Virus record (IMG/VR): IMGVR_UViG_3300042879_001533
Span: 1-20,685 of that record
DNA from: a virus
DNA: 20,685 nt
Reading direction: 5' to 3' (one strand)
The translations under genes were made by a program, and so were the position numbers. The notes below the pieces were generated by a model, which was not told the origin of the DNA, did not search any database, and saw only the letters and a list, made by a program, of their open reading frames with translations. Below, piece after piece: positions 7,314 to 15,058 of this stretch; position 1 is the stretch's first letter; every line of letters begins with the position of its first letter.

Positions 7314-7709
7314 ATGGCAGGAACTGCTGTAGACGGAACAGGGGTAACGGTGACGTTTGGCACGTCCACGTTCGCGGCTCAATTGCTTGATGCGGATTGG
7401 AGCGGGCGTGCCCGTGACGCGCTGAAAAGCACGCACATGGGTAGCACCGGCACACATACCTATATTCCGGCTGACCTCGTAGACGGTGGCGAGATTTCGC
7501 TTACCTACTACTTTGATTGCAGCGACAATACAGGAACGCTAATCAGCGCGGCGGCTGAGACGGTGACTATTGCATGGGCTACAAATCGCTCGTGGGCGGC
7601 TTCGTGTTTCTGTACTGAAATCGGCGCGTCTGCCAAGATTGGCGAAACGATGCAGCAAACCGTAAAGCTCAAGGTTGCTGGCGCCATTACAGAGGATTTG
7701 ACCGCATGA
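7314..7709 (+). CDS. major tail tube protein
   Basis: This 131-aa protein has a perfect AGGAGGT ribosome-binding site seven bases before ATG 7314, the strongest in the tail module. That fits a protein needed in hundreds of copies. The sequence is an all-beta tail-tube type: G-V-T-V-T-F-G-T-S-T-F-A-A-Q-L, R-D-A-L-K-S-T-H-M-G-S, Y-I-P-A-D-L-V-D-G-G-E-I-S-L-T-Y-Y-F and the closing T-V-K-L-K-V-A-G strand. It is small for the family, like the short single-domain tube proteins. The place between terminator and chaperone, and the lack of any other candidate, support the call. It overlaps the chaperone start by 4 nt. Confidence 0.8.
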   Translation: MAGTAVDGTGVTVTFGTSTFAAQLLDADWSGRARDALKSTHMGSTGTHTYIPADLVDGGEISLTYYFDCSDNTGTLISAAAETVTIAWATNRSWAASCFCTEIGASAKIGETMQQTVKLKVAGAITEDLTA

Positions 7710-8080
7710 GTCTTCGTGACAAAATTCTTGCAGCGAATGATCGTACATTTGAAGAGGTGTATATTCCTGAATGGGATTGCACCGTGCGGGTGTATGCTAT
7801 GAGTGCGGGTGACAAGACCCGAATCATGAAAGCGTTTACTGCGCAGGATGGATTGCCGGAAGATTACTTCGCACGGCTTGTATATCTTTGCGCTTGTGAC
7901 GAAACCGGCACGCGCATCTTTAATGAATCGGACATTCCAGAATTGCAGGAGAAGAGCGCAACGGCTGTATCCCGCATTGCTGAGGTGGCTGCAATCGTTA
8001 GCAAGATTCAAGAATCACCGGCGGCATTAGCGGAAAAAAACTCCGAAACGACCCAAGCTGGATTGAACGCCACAGAGTAG
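7706..8080 (+). CDS. tail assembly chaperone, short form (lambda gpG-like)
   Basis: The 124-aa unshifted product opens M-S-L-R-D-K-I-L-A-A-N-D, then E-E-V-Y-I-P-E-W-D-C-T-V-R-V and M-S-A-G-D-K-T-R-I. The middle holds A-R-L-V-Y-L-C-A-C-D-E-T-G-T-R-I-F, and later I-P-E-L-Q-E-K-S-A-T-A-V-S-R-I. This is the standard pattern of small tail chaperones encoded between tube and tape measure genes in siphoviruses. They coat the tape measure protein while the tube polymerises. GAGGA precedes ATG 7706. The slippery site lies at codons 110-112, so the last 12 residues are replaced in the shifted product. Confidence 0.88.
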   Translation: MSLRDKILAANDRTFEEVYIPEWDCTVRVYAMSAGDKTRIMKAFTAQDGLPEDYFARLVYLCACDETGTRIFNESDIPELQEKSATAVSRIAEVAAIVSKIQESPAALAEKNSETTQAGLNATE

Positions 8081-8373
8081 CTTTAGCCCTTGGGAAAACA
8101 TTAGCCGATGTTGACGCAATGCCAGCCGACGAATTTAGCAGTTGGCTGGCATATTTTGAAATTGAACCATTCGGCACGCATGGGCTGGAAGTGCTATTCG
8201 CTAGACTGTTACAGACGCAATACGCTTGCGCAGGTGCGAAGAGCATACCACCGGCAGATGACCTGATGCCTTTCGTTGCCTATCGAAAGCAAATGCTAGG
8301 CGCGAACAGAAAGACGGCGGATGATTTGCTTCAAACATTCTCCAGCTTCACAGCGACAAAGATAAAGGCGTAG
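7706..8373 (+). CDS. tail assembly chaperone, -1 frameshift fusion (lambda gpGT-like)
   Basis: Reading 7706-8041, slipping back one base on A AAA AAC, and continuing from 8041 to the stop at 8371-8373 gives 222 aa. The -1 frame after the slip runs open without a stop: L-R-N-D-P-S-W-I-E-R-H-R-V-A-L-A-L-G-K-T-L, then D-A-M-P-A-D-E-F-S-S-W-L-A-Y-F-E-I-E-P-F-G. The L-G-K-T-L-x-x-x-x-x-M-x-x-x-E-F-x-x-W and I-E-P-F-G elements are typical of the gpT-like second half of such fusions. An ATG at 8119 lies 30 codons inside this domain and has no ribosome-binding site, so the downstream part is most likely made only by frameshifting. The tape measure follows 4 nt after the stop. Confidence 0.87.
8035..8041 (+). 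promoter_or_regulatory. -1 ribosomal frameshift slippery heptamer A AAA AAC
   Basis: The heptamer is in the correct phase (GAA AAA AAC, codons 110-112 of the 7706 frame) for P- and A-site slippage to AAA AAA. Ten bases downstream, CCCAAG (8052-8057) can pair with CTTGGG (8089-8094), a possible stimulatory stem. The frame-0 stop is at 8078-8080. Confidence 0.87.
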
Positions 8374-8377
8374 CACG

Positions 8378-10069
8378 ATGGCCGATAAGAGAACGCTGAC
8401 AGTCTCGCTCGTTGCGGAAGTGGCCTCGCTAAAGAAGGGCATGAATGAGGCGCGTAATAGCCTCGGCATGTTGCAGAAATCCTCGCAGGCTACCGCGTCT
8501 GTGTTGCGCACGGCGTTTGCTGGCGCGGCCACGGTCATGGCGTTTCAGGCGGTGTCGAATGGTATCCGTAATGTGTTGACTACGTTCCAAGAGACGGCCA
8601 CCGCGATTGAAGATACTAAACACTTGGCCGATGCGCTAGGCGCGACTACGCAGGAAATCCAAGTCCTGCAACGTGCCGCGCAATTGGCGGAAGTTGATAT
8701 GGACATGCTCAATCGCAACGTTAAGATGCTAACCAAGAATCTTGGCAATGCGTCTATGGGAACCGGCCCTGCAAAGGAAATGCTCGACCGCCTCGGCATG
8801 AGTGCGCAAGAGTTGATTCAGATGCCACTGCCTGAACAGTTGGCGGCTATTGGTCAGCGGATGCAAGGACTTGGAAGCGCGGCCCAGCGTGTCGCGGTTG
8901 CGACTGCGCTATTTGGCAAGTCGGGCACGGATATGATTCCGTTCCTACTCCAGAGCGCAGATAGCTTACGTGAAGTACAAGATGAAATGCAGGCGACCGG
9001 CCAGCTATTCAGCGATGAGCAAGCGGCAATGGTTGATGAAATGGGCGACTCCGTGACAATGGCATGGGGTATCTGGGAAGCGTTCAAGAATCAGCTTGTG
9101 ATACAAGTTGCCCCGGCTATCCAATACCTTGCAGACCTAACCCGTGATTGGGCATCAAGCACAGACGGCGCGGTGAAGAATCTTGTCGCCAATGGCTTAG
9201 CGTATTTAGTGGACGGTATCGCGTCTGTCATTGATTCAGTAAACAAGATGCGTGCGGTTTGGTATGGCTTGAAAGCTGGCGTGCTTTTGATTGCCACTTC
9301 GCTAACATTCGTCTGGCAGTCGTTCGCCTCTACCTTTAACCTAGTCATGACCGGCGTTCAGGAAGTTTTCTTTCGTGTGCTTGCGGCGATTGGCAAGGGC
9401 ATCGACAAGTTGACCGGCGCGGTTGCTTCCTTGGGCAATGCCGTCCCTGGTGTTTCCGGTATGGCTGGCACTAACTTTGGTGATGCAATGCAGGGCTACG
9501 TTGATGAGGCTGTAAAAGCCCGTCAGCAGGCTTGGGACAATTTAGGCGGTGGCAATAGCCCATTCATGCAAAGCCTCGCTAAAGACAGCGCAGACGCATT
9601 GTCAGAGGCGCAGCGATTGTGGAGTGAGAAGTCTACCGTAGGCGACCAATTCCGCAAGAAAGCCACAGAGTTGCTAGGAATGCAGCCGGATAGCGCGGCG
9701 GCAATGGCGAAGGAAATCTATGATGACAATCTCGACATCCTCGAACCATTGCAGGAAGAAAAGAAACTCCGCGAAGATATCAACGGCATCATGGGCGACA
9801 CGGTAGACATGCAGAAAGAATTGTCAAAGGACTTTGGTGAAGGCGCCGGATTCCGTGCAGGCGAGTATACGCCGCCGGTTGGCAGCATTACGGGTGGCGT
9901 ACCGGGTGGCGGCGCGGTAGGCATGACGGGCGCGGCGATGAGCGGCGGGCGCGGCTCTACGGGCGCGGGTGGCACTGACGGCACCACAAGCTTGCTGCAG
10001 GGCATTCTCGATGCGACGCGGTTGACGGCGATTAACACAGGACGGGCGAGCGTGCCCGTGTACGGGTGA
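8378..10069 (+). CDS. tail tape measure protein
   Basis: This 563-aa protein sets tail length and is ejected with the DNA. Residues 1-120 are helical and alanine-rich (V-A-S-L-K-K-G-M-N-E-A-R-N-S-L). The segment 177-190, A-L-F-G-K-S-G-T-D-M-I-P-F-L, is a hallmark of phage tape measure proteins. A hydrophobic stretch follows at ~297-340 (G-V-L-L-I-A-T-S-L-T-F-V-W), the membrane-active region. A Gly-rich tail (~490-535) precedes a final L-L-Q-G-I-L-D-A-T-R-L helix. Using the usual ~0.15 nm per residue, a tail of about 80-90 nm is expected. It is short for the family, with no muramidase or peptidase domain visible. ATG 8378 follows the chaperone stop by 4 nt. Confidence 0.9.
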   Translation: MADKRTLTVSLVAEVASLKKGMNEARNSLGMLQKSSQATASVLRTAFAGAATVMAFQAVSNGIRNVLTTFQETATAIEDTKHLADALGATTQEIQVLQRAAQLAEVDMDMLNRNVKMLTKNLGNASMGTGPAKEMLDRLGMSAQELIQMPLPEQLAAIGQRMQGLGSAAQRVAVATALFGKSGTDMIPFLLQSADSLREVQDEMQATGQLFSDEQAAMVDEMGDSVTMAWGIWEAFKNQLVIQVAPAIQYLADLTRDWASSTDGAVKNLVANGLAYLVDGIASVIDSVNKMRAVWYGLKAGVLLIATSLTFVWQSFASTFNLVMTGVQEVFFRVLAAIGKGIDKLTGAVASLGNAVPGVSGMAGTNFGDAMQGYVDEAVKARQQAWDNLGGGNSPFMQSLAKDSADALSEAQRLWSEKSTVGDQFRKKATELLGMQPDSAAAMAKEIYDDNLDILEPLQEEKKLREDINGIMGDTVDMQKELSKDFGEGAGFRAGEYTPPVGSITGGVPGGGAVGMTGAAMSGGRGSTGAGGTDGTTSLLQGILDATRLTAINTGRASVPVYG

Positions 10070-10075
10070 TAGATT

Positions 10076-10894
10076 ATGGCGGCTAGTGTAGTCATAGACC
10101 ATATGCCGGGGCGGTTTTCATTTACGGATGAGAACGGCGCGGCGGTAGCATTCCAGCGCACGTTACTTGTTAAGGGGCTGACGGCTGGCACGACTAACCC
10201 GCTTGCCGCTCGCATTGACGAGGCGCGCACGGCGGTAGACGCGGCAGGGTTTGCCATTGGTGCGACCACTTCACTAGACAGCAATCTCCGCGTGGTGAAG
10301 CAGGAATTCGAGAGCGCGGGCGATTCGTATACTGGAAGCATGATTTGCACCGTGACCTATGCGGCGGTTGCTGATACGATTCCGCTTGAGGGTAACTGGA
10401 TTCCTACGCTCACCGGCACGCTGAACCAAATCCAGACGGCAAAGGACGTGCTAGGTTTTCCGATTAGCCTTAGCCATACCTTCCCAAATGATGACCCCAA
10501 CCACCCCGGCGAGACGATTACGCAGGGCGCGAAGGTCAACCAATTCCGGCCATTGTCTGAAATCACCTATGTTGGACGGCTCAAGGTGCCGTCGATATTC
10601 CAAGAGAAAATTAAGTACCTCGGCAAGACTAATTCGACCACTTGGAACTACGGCGGGCCGGGGCGATGGTTGTGCACCGGCTTTAACGCTTCCCTGCTTG
10701 ACCGTAGCACCACGCCGTATACGTGGAAGGTGGAGGTTACCTTTCAGGCTGACGGCTACTTGTGGCAGCAGGAAGCGGTATTCATTGACCCCGCGACGGG
10801 TAGGGAACCGGACGGCCTTGTTCCCGGCGTTGGCATCAAGAAAGTCATTACGCAATATTCCGTTGACTTCAACGACCTTATACCGGCGAGCTAG
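10076..10894 (+). CDS. unknown tail tip protein, possible distal-tail role
   Basis: The 272-aa product follows the tape measure by 6 nt, where siphoviruses place the distal tail protein. I do not recognise a family with confidence. It shows beta-rich stretches throughout: I-P-L-E-G-N-W-I-P-T-L, P-L-S-E-I-T-Y-V-G-R-L-K-V, and a C-terminal W-K-V-E-V-T-F-Q-A-D-G-Y-L-W followed by F-I-D-P-A-T-G-R-E-P-D-G-L-V and V-D-F-N-D-L-I. The F-I-D-P-A-T-G block suggests a conserved C-terminal motif. ATG 10076 has no good ribosome-binding site, so coupling to the tape measure gene is likely. No signal or membrane segment is present. Confidence 0.7.
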   Translation: MAASVVIDHMPGRFSFTDENGAAVAFQRTLLVKGLTAGTTNPLAARIDEARTAVDAAGFAIGATTSLDSNLRVVKQEFESAGDSYTGSMICTVTYAAVADTIPLEGNWIPTLTGTLNQIQTAKDVLGFPISLSHTFPNDDPNHPGETITQGAKVNQFRPLSEITYVGRLKVPSIFQEKIKYLGKTNSTTWNYGGPGRWLCTGFNASLLDRSTTPYTWKVEVTFQADGYLWQQEAVFIDPATGREPDGLVPGVGIKKVITQYSVDFNDLIPAS

Positions 10895-10902
10895 GTAACC
10901 AC

Positions 10903-11460
10903 ATGGCAGTAGGGCAAACATATAAGCCGGTAGGCAAAGGGCAGGCGGTAACGGCGAACAGCACAAACGCCAATGCCCGTGCGGTGCAGCGTGGGCAGAC
11001 GTACAGCGGCAATGTGAACCGGCGCAACTTTCAGGAAGGCGTAGCGGTAGACTTCCCGCAAAATGGCAGCGTGGCGGGTTCAAGTGTGTACTTCCGTTGG
11101 GCTGTAGTCGAGGCGGTGTACGCAGACTATCTAGAATGCAAGCTATATAATCCCGTGGCAGGTTCCACAAGTGGCGCAACGTTTGCGGTCGCCAAGCCGT
11201 TTCTGTTGCAACAAACGCCATTTGATGGTGAGACGATAACCTATATAGATGGCGAGTCAGTCACCTATACGGCGGACGGCACCGACCCCGAATACAAGCG
11301 CAACCATGATAATGGAATCACGGCGGCGGATTTTGTGGTGACTCCGAATTGGTTTATCGGGGAACAAATCATCATCATGCAAATGCCGGTATTAGTCAAC
11401 GGCACGCTATACAATTGGGTGGAGTTGGCTATGGGCCGGTATTGGGCAGAGGCATCATGA
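10903..11460 (+). CDS. unknown tail tip protein
   Basis: The 185-aa product starts with a basic, low-complexity arm (V-G-K-G-Q-A-V-T-A-N-S-T-N-A-N-A) and continues as a beta-type domain: V-Y-F-R-W-A-V-V-E-A-V-Y-A-D-Y-L-E-C-K-L-Y-N-P, T-I-T-Y-I-D-G-E-S-V-T-Y, W-F-I-G-E-Q-I-I-I. The last residues (L-Y-N-W-V-E-L-A-M-G-R-Y-W-A) are aromatic-rich. This resembles minor tail proteins that bridge hub and fibres, but no family can be named. Only a weak AGGT precedes ATG 10903. Its stop overlaps the next start as ATGA. Confidence 0.65.
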   Translation: MAVGQTYKPVGKGQAVTANSTNANARAVQRGQTYSGNVNRRNFQEGVAVDFPQNGSVAGSSVYFRWAVVEAVYADYLECKLYNPVAGSTSGATFAVAKPFLLQQTPFDGETITYIDGESVTYTADGTDPEYKRNHDNGITAADFVVTPNWFIGEQIIIMQMPVLVNGTLYNWVELAMGRYWAEAS

Positions 11461-12392
11461 CGCTGCAAGGATTCAATAGCCGCAGGCTGCAAGGGTTATA
11501 TAGAAATTTGCAGGCTTTTGGCATTGGTACTATCCCAGCGCGAACCCTTTTATCCATTGCGGTAAGCGATGACGGCACTTTATTTATATGCGATGCGCTA
11601 AATAACAAAGTCTTGTCTTACCTTACTGATGGCACAAAGGTAGATGAATGGGGCACTACCGGAACATCCGCAGGCCAATTAACATCACCTTTTTTTATTA
11701 GATGGTATGATAATGAGGTTTATGTAGCTGATGGTGTTGTGTCTGGTACTCGTTTGCAAGTATTTTCAGAAAGTGGAACATATAGCAGGACAATAAAAAC
11801 AGGTTTGTCAGCATTTGATATATATAATGGGGATATATATTCAACTGACAGTACATTGTTTGATTATACGCCAACATTTTCCAAGTTTGATACTACTGGA
11901 ACTCCAGAATCTAATTTTACAATAACAGATATTGATACAGAAGTTTATACAATAAACTATCAAACCGGAGTGCTAACAGTAAGCGCAATAATTCCACAAG
12001 ATCCAGATGATAGCCTAGAAGATGGACCACCAGTATATTTAATGGTTTATAAATTTGATGATGATGGGACAAAAATATTGGAATTTAATTCCACCATATC
12101 TCACACTTCTTCTCAGCAGTTTAATTATCAACTAGACAACACAACAAGCGATGGTATTTATTTTTTTAGTTTTGATACAGGATTTAGCCGCATATCAAAA
12201 CATACAACATCTTTAGGATATATTGATAGAAACATTGTAAGCAACACGCCATTTAAGACTTGGCGCGGAATCGTTTACTACGATTCATTCTTATACTTGC
12301 CAACAAACTATAGCGACACAAGCATTAATTCCAAAGTGCAGGTATATCGGGCCGATACACTAGACTTCGATTCTGAATGGACTGCCACATGA
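11457..12392 (+). CDS. NHL-like beta-propeller tail protein, AT-rich core, probable receptor contact
   Basis: The product has 311 aa from ATG 11457, which overlaps the preceding stop (ATGA). An upstream in-frame start at 11349 would lie wholly in the previous gene and is rejected. Two NHL-type blades are readable near the N-terminus: L-L-S-I-A-V-S-D-D-G-T-L-F-I-C-D followed by N-N-K-V-L-S-Y (residues ~31-56), and I-R-W-Y-D-N-E-V-Y-V-A-D followed by R-L-Q-V-F (~81-103). Later repeats are weaker, for example D-I-Y-N-G-D-I-Y-S-T-D-S. A six-bladed propeller is plausible. Bases 11761-12240 (residues ~102-261) are about 31% GC by hand count, far below neighbours. A host-binding role is inferred from position. 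Confidence 0.72.
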   Translation: MTLQGFNSRRLQGLYRNLQAFGIGTIPARTLLSIAVSDDGTLFICDALNNKVLSYLTDGTKVDEWGTTGTSAGQLTSPFFIRWYDNEVYVADGVVSGTRLQVFSESGTYSRTIKTGLSAFDIYNGDIYSTDSTLFDYTPTFSKFDTTGTPESNFTITDIDTEVYTINYQTGVLTVSAIIPQDPDDSLEDGPPVYLMVYKFDDDGTKILEFNSTISHTSSQQFNYQLDNTTSDGIYFFSFDTGFSRISKHTTSLGYIDRNIVSNTPFKTWRGIVYYDSFLYLPTNYSDTSINSKVQVYRADTLDFDSEWTAT

Positions 12393-12925
12393 CCACCCTA
12401 TCCCCACCCACAAAGACAGCATACGGAATATGGCGGTATGACTGGACCGGCACCGGCCCGTATCGCGTGTACTCGTATGGCCTATACCAATTCATCGAGG
12501 AAGAAACGGATGACGAATTCATCTACCTATCCAGCACCGGCAACATTGAACCGCCAGCGATAGAAGTATTCGACTCCACAGAAACCGACGATATACCGCA
12601 GGGCGAACAGTATCAATCGCGATTCATCATCCAATGGCGCGGATACCAATATGCCGATTACTACACCATCCAAAAGGAAACCGCACCATCCACATGGACC
12701 GACGTTCAAACCTACATTGAGGACGGGCGCGGGTACTACAAGTTTCAGTCAACCATCGAATCATCAGACTACACGGAACCCTCCTACCGTGTGATACTCA
12801 CCGACAAAGCGGGCGCGACTTCCACGACTGAATTCAGCTATTATGTAGCGAGGAACCCTGACCCTCCAGAATTGACGTATACTTACAACGCGGGCACCGG
12901 CCTGCTAACCATAGCGGCGGCATAA
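12389..12925 (+). CDS. fibronectin type III-like tail protein
   Basis: The 178-aa product starts at ATG 12389, overlapping the previous stop as ATGA; an in-frame start four codons upstream is less likely. The first ~45 residues are aromatic (Y-G-I-W-R-Y-D-W-T-G-T-G-P-Y-R-V-Y). From about residue 70 the pattern R-F-I-I-Q-W-R-G-Y-Q-Y-A-D-Y-Y-T-I-Q-K-E, W-T-D-V-Q-T-Y-I-E-D, and Y-R-V-I-L-T-D-K-A-G-A-T-S-T is that of a fibronectin III or related Ig-like beta-sandwich. A proline-rich linker (N-P-D-P-P-E-L) leads to the C-terminus. Base composition returns to about 60% GC after the AT-rich gene upstream. Likely a tail-tip accessory or adhesin. Confidence 0.65.
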   Translation: MTTLSPPTKTAYGIWRYDWTGTGPYRVYSYGLYQFIEEETDDEFIYLSSTGNIEPPAIEVFDSTETDDIPQGEQYQSRFIIQWRGYQYADYYTIQKETAPSTWTDVQTYIEDGRGYYKFQSTIESSDYTEPSYRVILTDKAGATSTTEFSYYVARNPDPPELTYTYNAGTGLLTIAAA

Positions 12926-12928
12926 CAC

Positions 12929-15055
12929 ATGGCACAAGCCTACACACGCGGCGACTCGTTAGGAGTCTATGAGACGGTCAATAACTCAAACGTTGTTGGC
13001 CTCGGCGGCTTTCGTGGCGCAGGGCAGGTTACTAACCTTGGCTTTCTCACGGATACGCCAATCCCGCAAATCGTAATCACCGGCATCTCTAGCTACAATG
13101 GCACGGGCATAGGTGAGCTATCCGTAGATGGCACCAACGCGCTAACGTGGACCCCGCCCAGCGGCACGCCAACCACGCCCGTCACAATCGCCGCGAATCA
13201 GTCCAAGCTAATCGAATCGTCCAGCCCGTCCAAGTGGATTCGTGTATTCTGGGATGGCGACTACTCCACCGACAATCTAGGCGGGGGCGATGACCTAACG
13301 CTATATGAATCGGAAGTAGACGCAAGCGGCTCTGCGGCTGGCACAACTTATATCGGCCTAATGCTAACAAACCACTCCGCACTTGCGCAGGACATAACCG
13401 CCGTCAAAGCATGGATTGCCACCATTGCCACGCAGCGCACAACCGGCACGGCGCAGCTATCCAGCTCCGGCGCGGGCACCATTACCACGGCGACCACAAA
13501 CGGATTTGCAGACTGGCCCTCCGCAGGATGGGCGCACATCAAAACCAGCGGCGGAACCACACGGGAAATCGTCTATTACACATCACGCACCGCTACAAGC
13601 CTTACAGTGCCCTCTGGTGGACGCGGGCTGCTAGGTACGAGTACAGCCGCAGGAAGTGCCACCGACACCGTAGATGCGATTCCTGGTTGCTGTATCGGCA
13701 AGGAAACGGCAGACTCGGACAACCGCATCCAAGTGATAGCCAACGCGACCACCGCGCCAACCGGCGTGACTTGGAACACGGGCACCACATCGGCAAGCGG
13801 GCTATCCATCGGCACGCTTGTATCAAACCAGAATGCCGGACTATGGCTGAAATTCGATATACCAGCCGTGGCAGTGGCAAGCATGGTTAATCAACTGAAC
13901 ATCATCTTAGAATTCACGGTGGGCGGCGCGACGTACAACAATGCGATTATGTACAACATGCGCATTAAAGACACCACCATGAACCGCTACGAGTTATACG
14001 CGGGCATTGATGCAAACCCGAATCTAGACGGCGCGGCATCCACCACTAGCGCAACGTTGCCATTTACCTACGCGCTTTCTACCCCCGTGTCCGGCACGCG
14101 GGAACATCGCATTACCGTGCGCAAGCGCAACTCGTTAGGGCTTACCAGCCTCAATAACTTCTATCGTTCGTTCATTGTGGACAATACCGGAGCATTGGTA
14201 GGCAGCGAGATATCGGCACCACAAGATATATCCGTAGAGAACGTAGGCGACAAGTCACTACGCATTCGCGCTTCCTACTCCGCAGCACTAGATGATGACC
14301 CGGCGGATACGTTTATCATCTACGCGACAGATGACGGCGTTGACCCTGACCCAACAGTAGACACGCCCATAACAATCGGCACCGTTGGGGATGCTGATAT
14401 CATAACGGGCAAGTCTTATATCTCCTTTGTGCTCGACTCTGCAACGTATGGCCTAGAGTGGAATACCACAATCAAGGTAATCGTGCGAATGCTACGCTCT
14501 GGCGACAGTGTAGAATCTGACAATCTCGATATTGTAACCACGGTTATAGACAGTGGAGAACCTGCCGTAATTGCAAACGGGCAGGATGTTTTGATAAGCA
14601 CCACCACGCATAACGCCTCTCCCGCTTGCGTGACGTACTCGCTCTATGGGCAAACCTACACGCTACTATCCAGCACGCTGCTATGGCGTGCGATTGTTGG
14701 CGACAAAGAAAGCGGGCGACTGTTCATAAACAACGCGCTTGCACTTGCCAACGCCACCATTAGCGGCTCTGGTACGGGCGATATAGAAGTGGTTGACGCT
14801 AACACGCTCTACCTGAACGTAGGCGGCACGCGACGCGCCAAGGTGGACCTATCCGCTAACACCATCTCCGCAGCGACCATTGTATACAACGGCGTGATAG
14901 ACGATAATGTTTCTGTTGGACCATTAAGCACAGACAACGGCAAGCTATATTTGAGCGTTTACAATCCATCGCGCCAATTGTGGCAACCGTTCCTGCAACT
15001 CGACTCCAGCGGAGTGCTAACCTTTGGCTTCCCGATAATCCAGAAGGATACCTAA
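12929..15055 (+). CDS. large tail tip / fibre protein
   Basis: This 708-aa protein is the largest in the window. It is beta-rich, with many T, S, G and D residues and no signal peptide. Residues ~1-130 resemble a beta domain with W-I-R-V-F-W-D-G-D at 103-111. Residues ~178-253 form a small module with F-A-D-W-P-S-A-G-W-A-H-I, R-E-I-V-Y-Y-T-S and G-R-G-L-L-G-T, like the insert in the head closure protein. An Ig/Fn3-like region lies around residue 430 (S-V-E-N-V-G-D-K-S-L-R-I-R-A). The C-terminus, Y-N-P-S-R-Q-L-W-Q-P-F-L-Q-L-D, may be a joining segment. ATG 12929 lies 3 nt after the preceding stop without a clear ribosome-binding site. Likely the central tail fibre or tip. Confidence 0.75.
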   Translation: MAQAYTRGDSLGVYETVNNSNVVGLGGFRGAGQVTNLGFLTDTPIPQIVITGISSYNGTGIGELSVDGTNALTWTPPSGTPTTPVTIAANQSKLIESSSPSKWIRVFWDGDYSTDNLGGGDDLTLYESEVDASGSAAGTTYIGLMLTNHSALAQDITAVKAWIATIATQRTTGTAQLSSSGAGTITTATTNGFADWPSAGWAHIKTSGGTTREIVYYTSRTATSLTVPSGGRGLLGTSTAAGSATDTVDAIPGCCIGKETADSDNRIQVIANATTAPTGVTWNTGTTSASGLSIGTLVSNQNAGLWLKFDIPAVAVASMVNQLNIILEFTVGGATYNNAIMYNMRIKDTTMNRYELYAGIDANPNLDGAASTTSATLPFTYALSTPVSGTREHRITVRKRNSLGLTSLNNFYRSFIVDNTGALVGSEISAPQDISVENVGDKSLRIRASYSAALDDDPADTFIIYATDDGVDPDPTVDTPITIGTVGDADIITGKSYISFVLDSATYGLEWNTTIKVIVRMLRSGDSVESDNLDIVTTVIDSGEPAVIANGQDVLISTTTHNASPACVTYSLYGQTYTLLSSTLLWRAIVGDKESGRLFINNALALANATISGSGTGDIEVVDANTLYLNVGGTRRAKVDLSANTISAATIVYNGVIDDNVSVGPLSTDNGKLYLSVYNPSRQLWQPFLQLDSSGVLTFGFPIIQKDT

Positions 15056-15058
15056 TAG

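Noticed and set aside
8119-8373. Independent gene starting at ATG 8119
   Set aside because: No ribosome-binding site, the domain clearly begins upstream in the same frame, and an in-phase slippery heptamer joins it to the upstream chaperone.
11349-11456. 36-residue N-terminal extension of the beta-propeller protein
   Set aside because: It lies fully inside the preceding gene in another frame and has low-quality sequence; ATG 11457 with an ATGA overlap fits the pattern of this phage.
13411-13890. Open frames of 159 and 92-102 aa on both strands within the fibre gene
   Set aside because: Biased H/R-rich products from the alternative frames of a GC-rich coding region; the 708-aa frame covers them without break.
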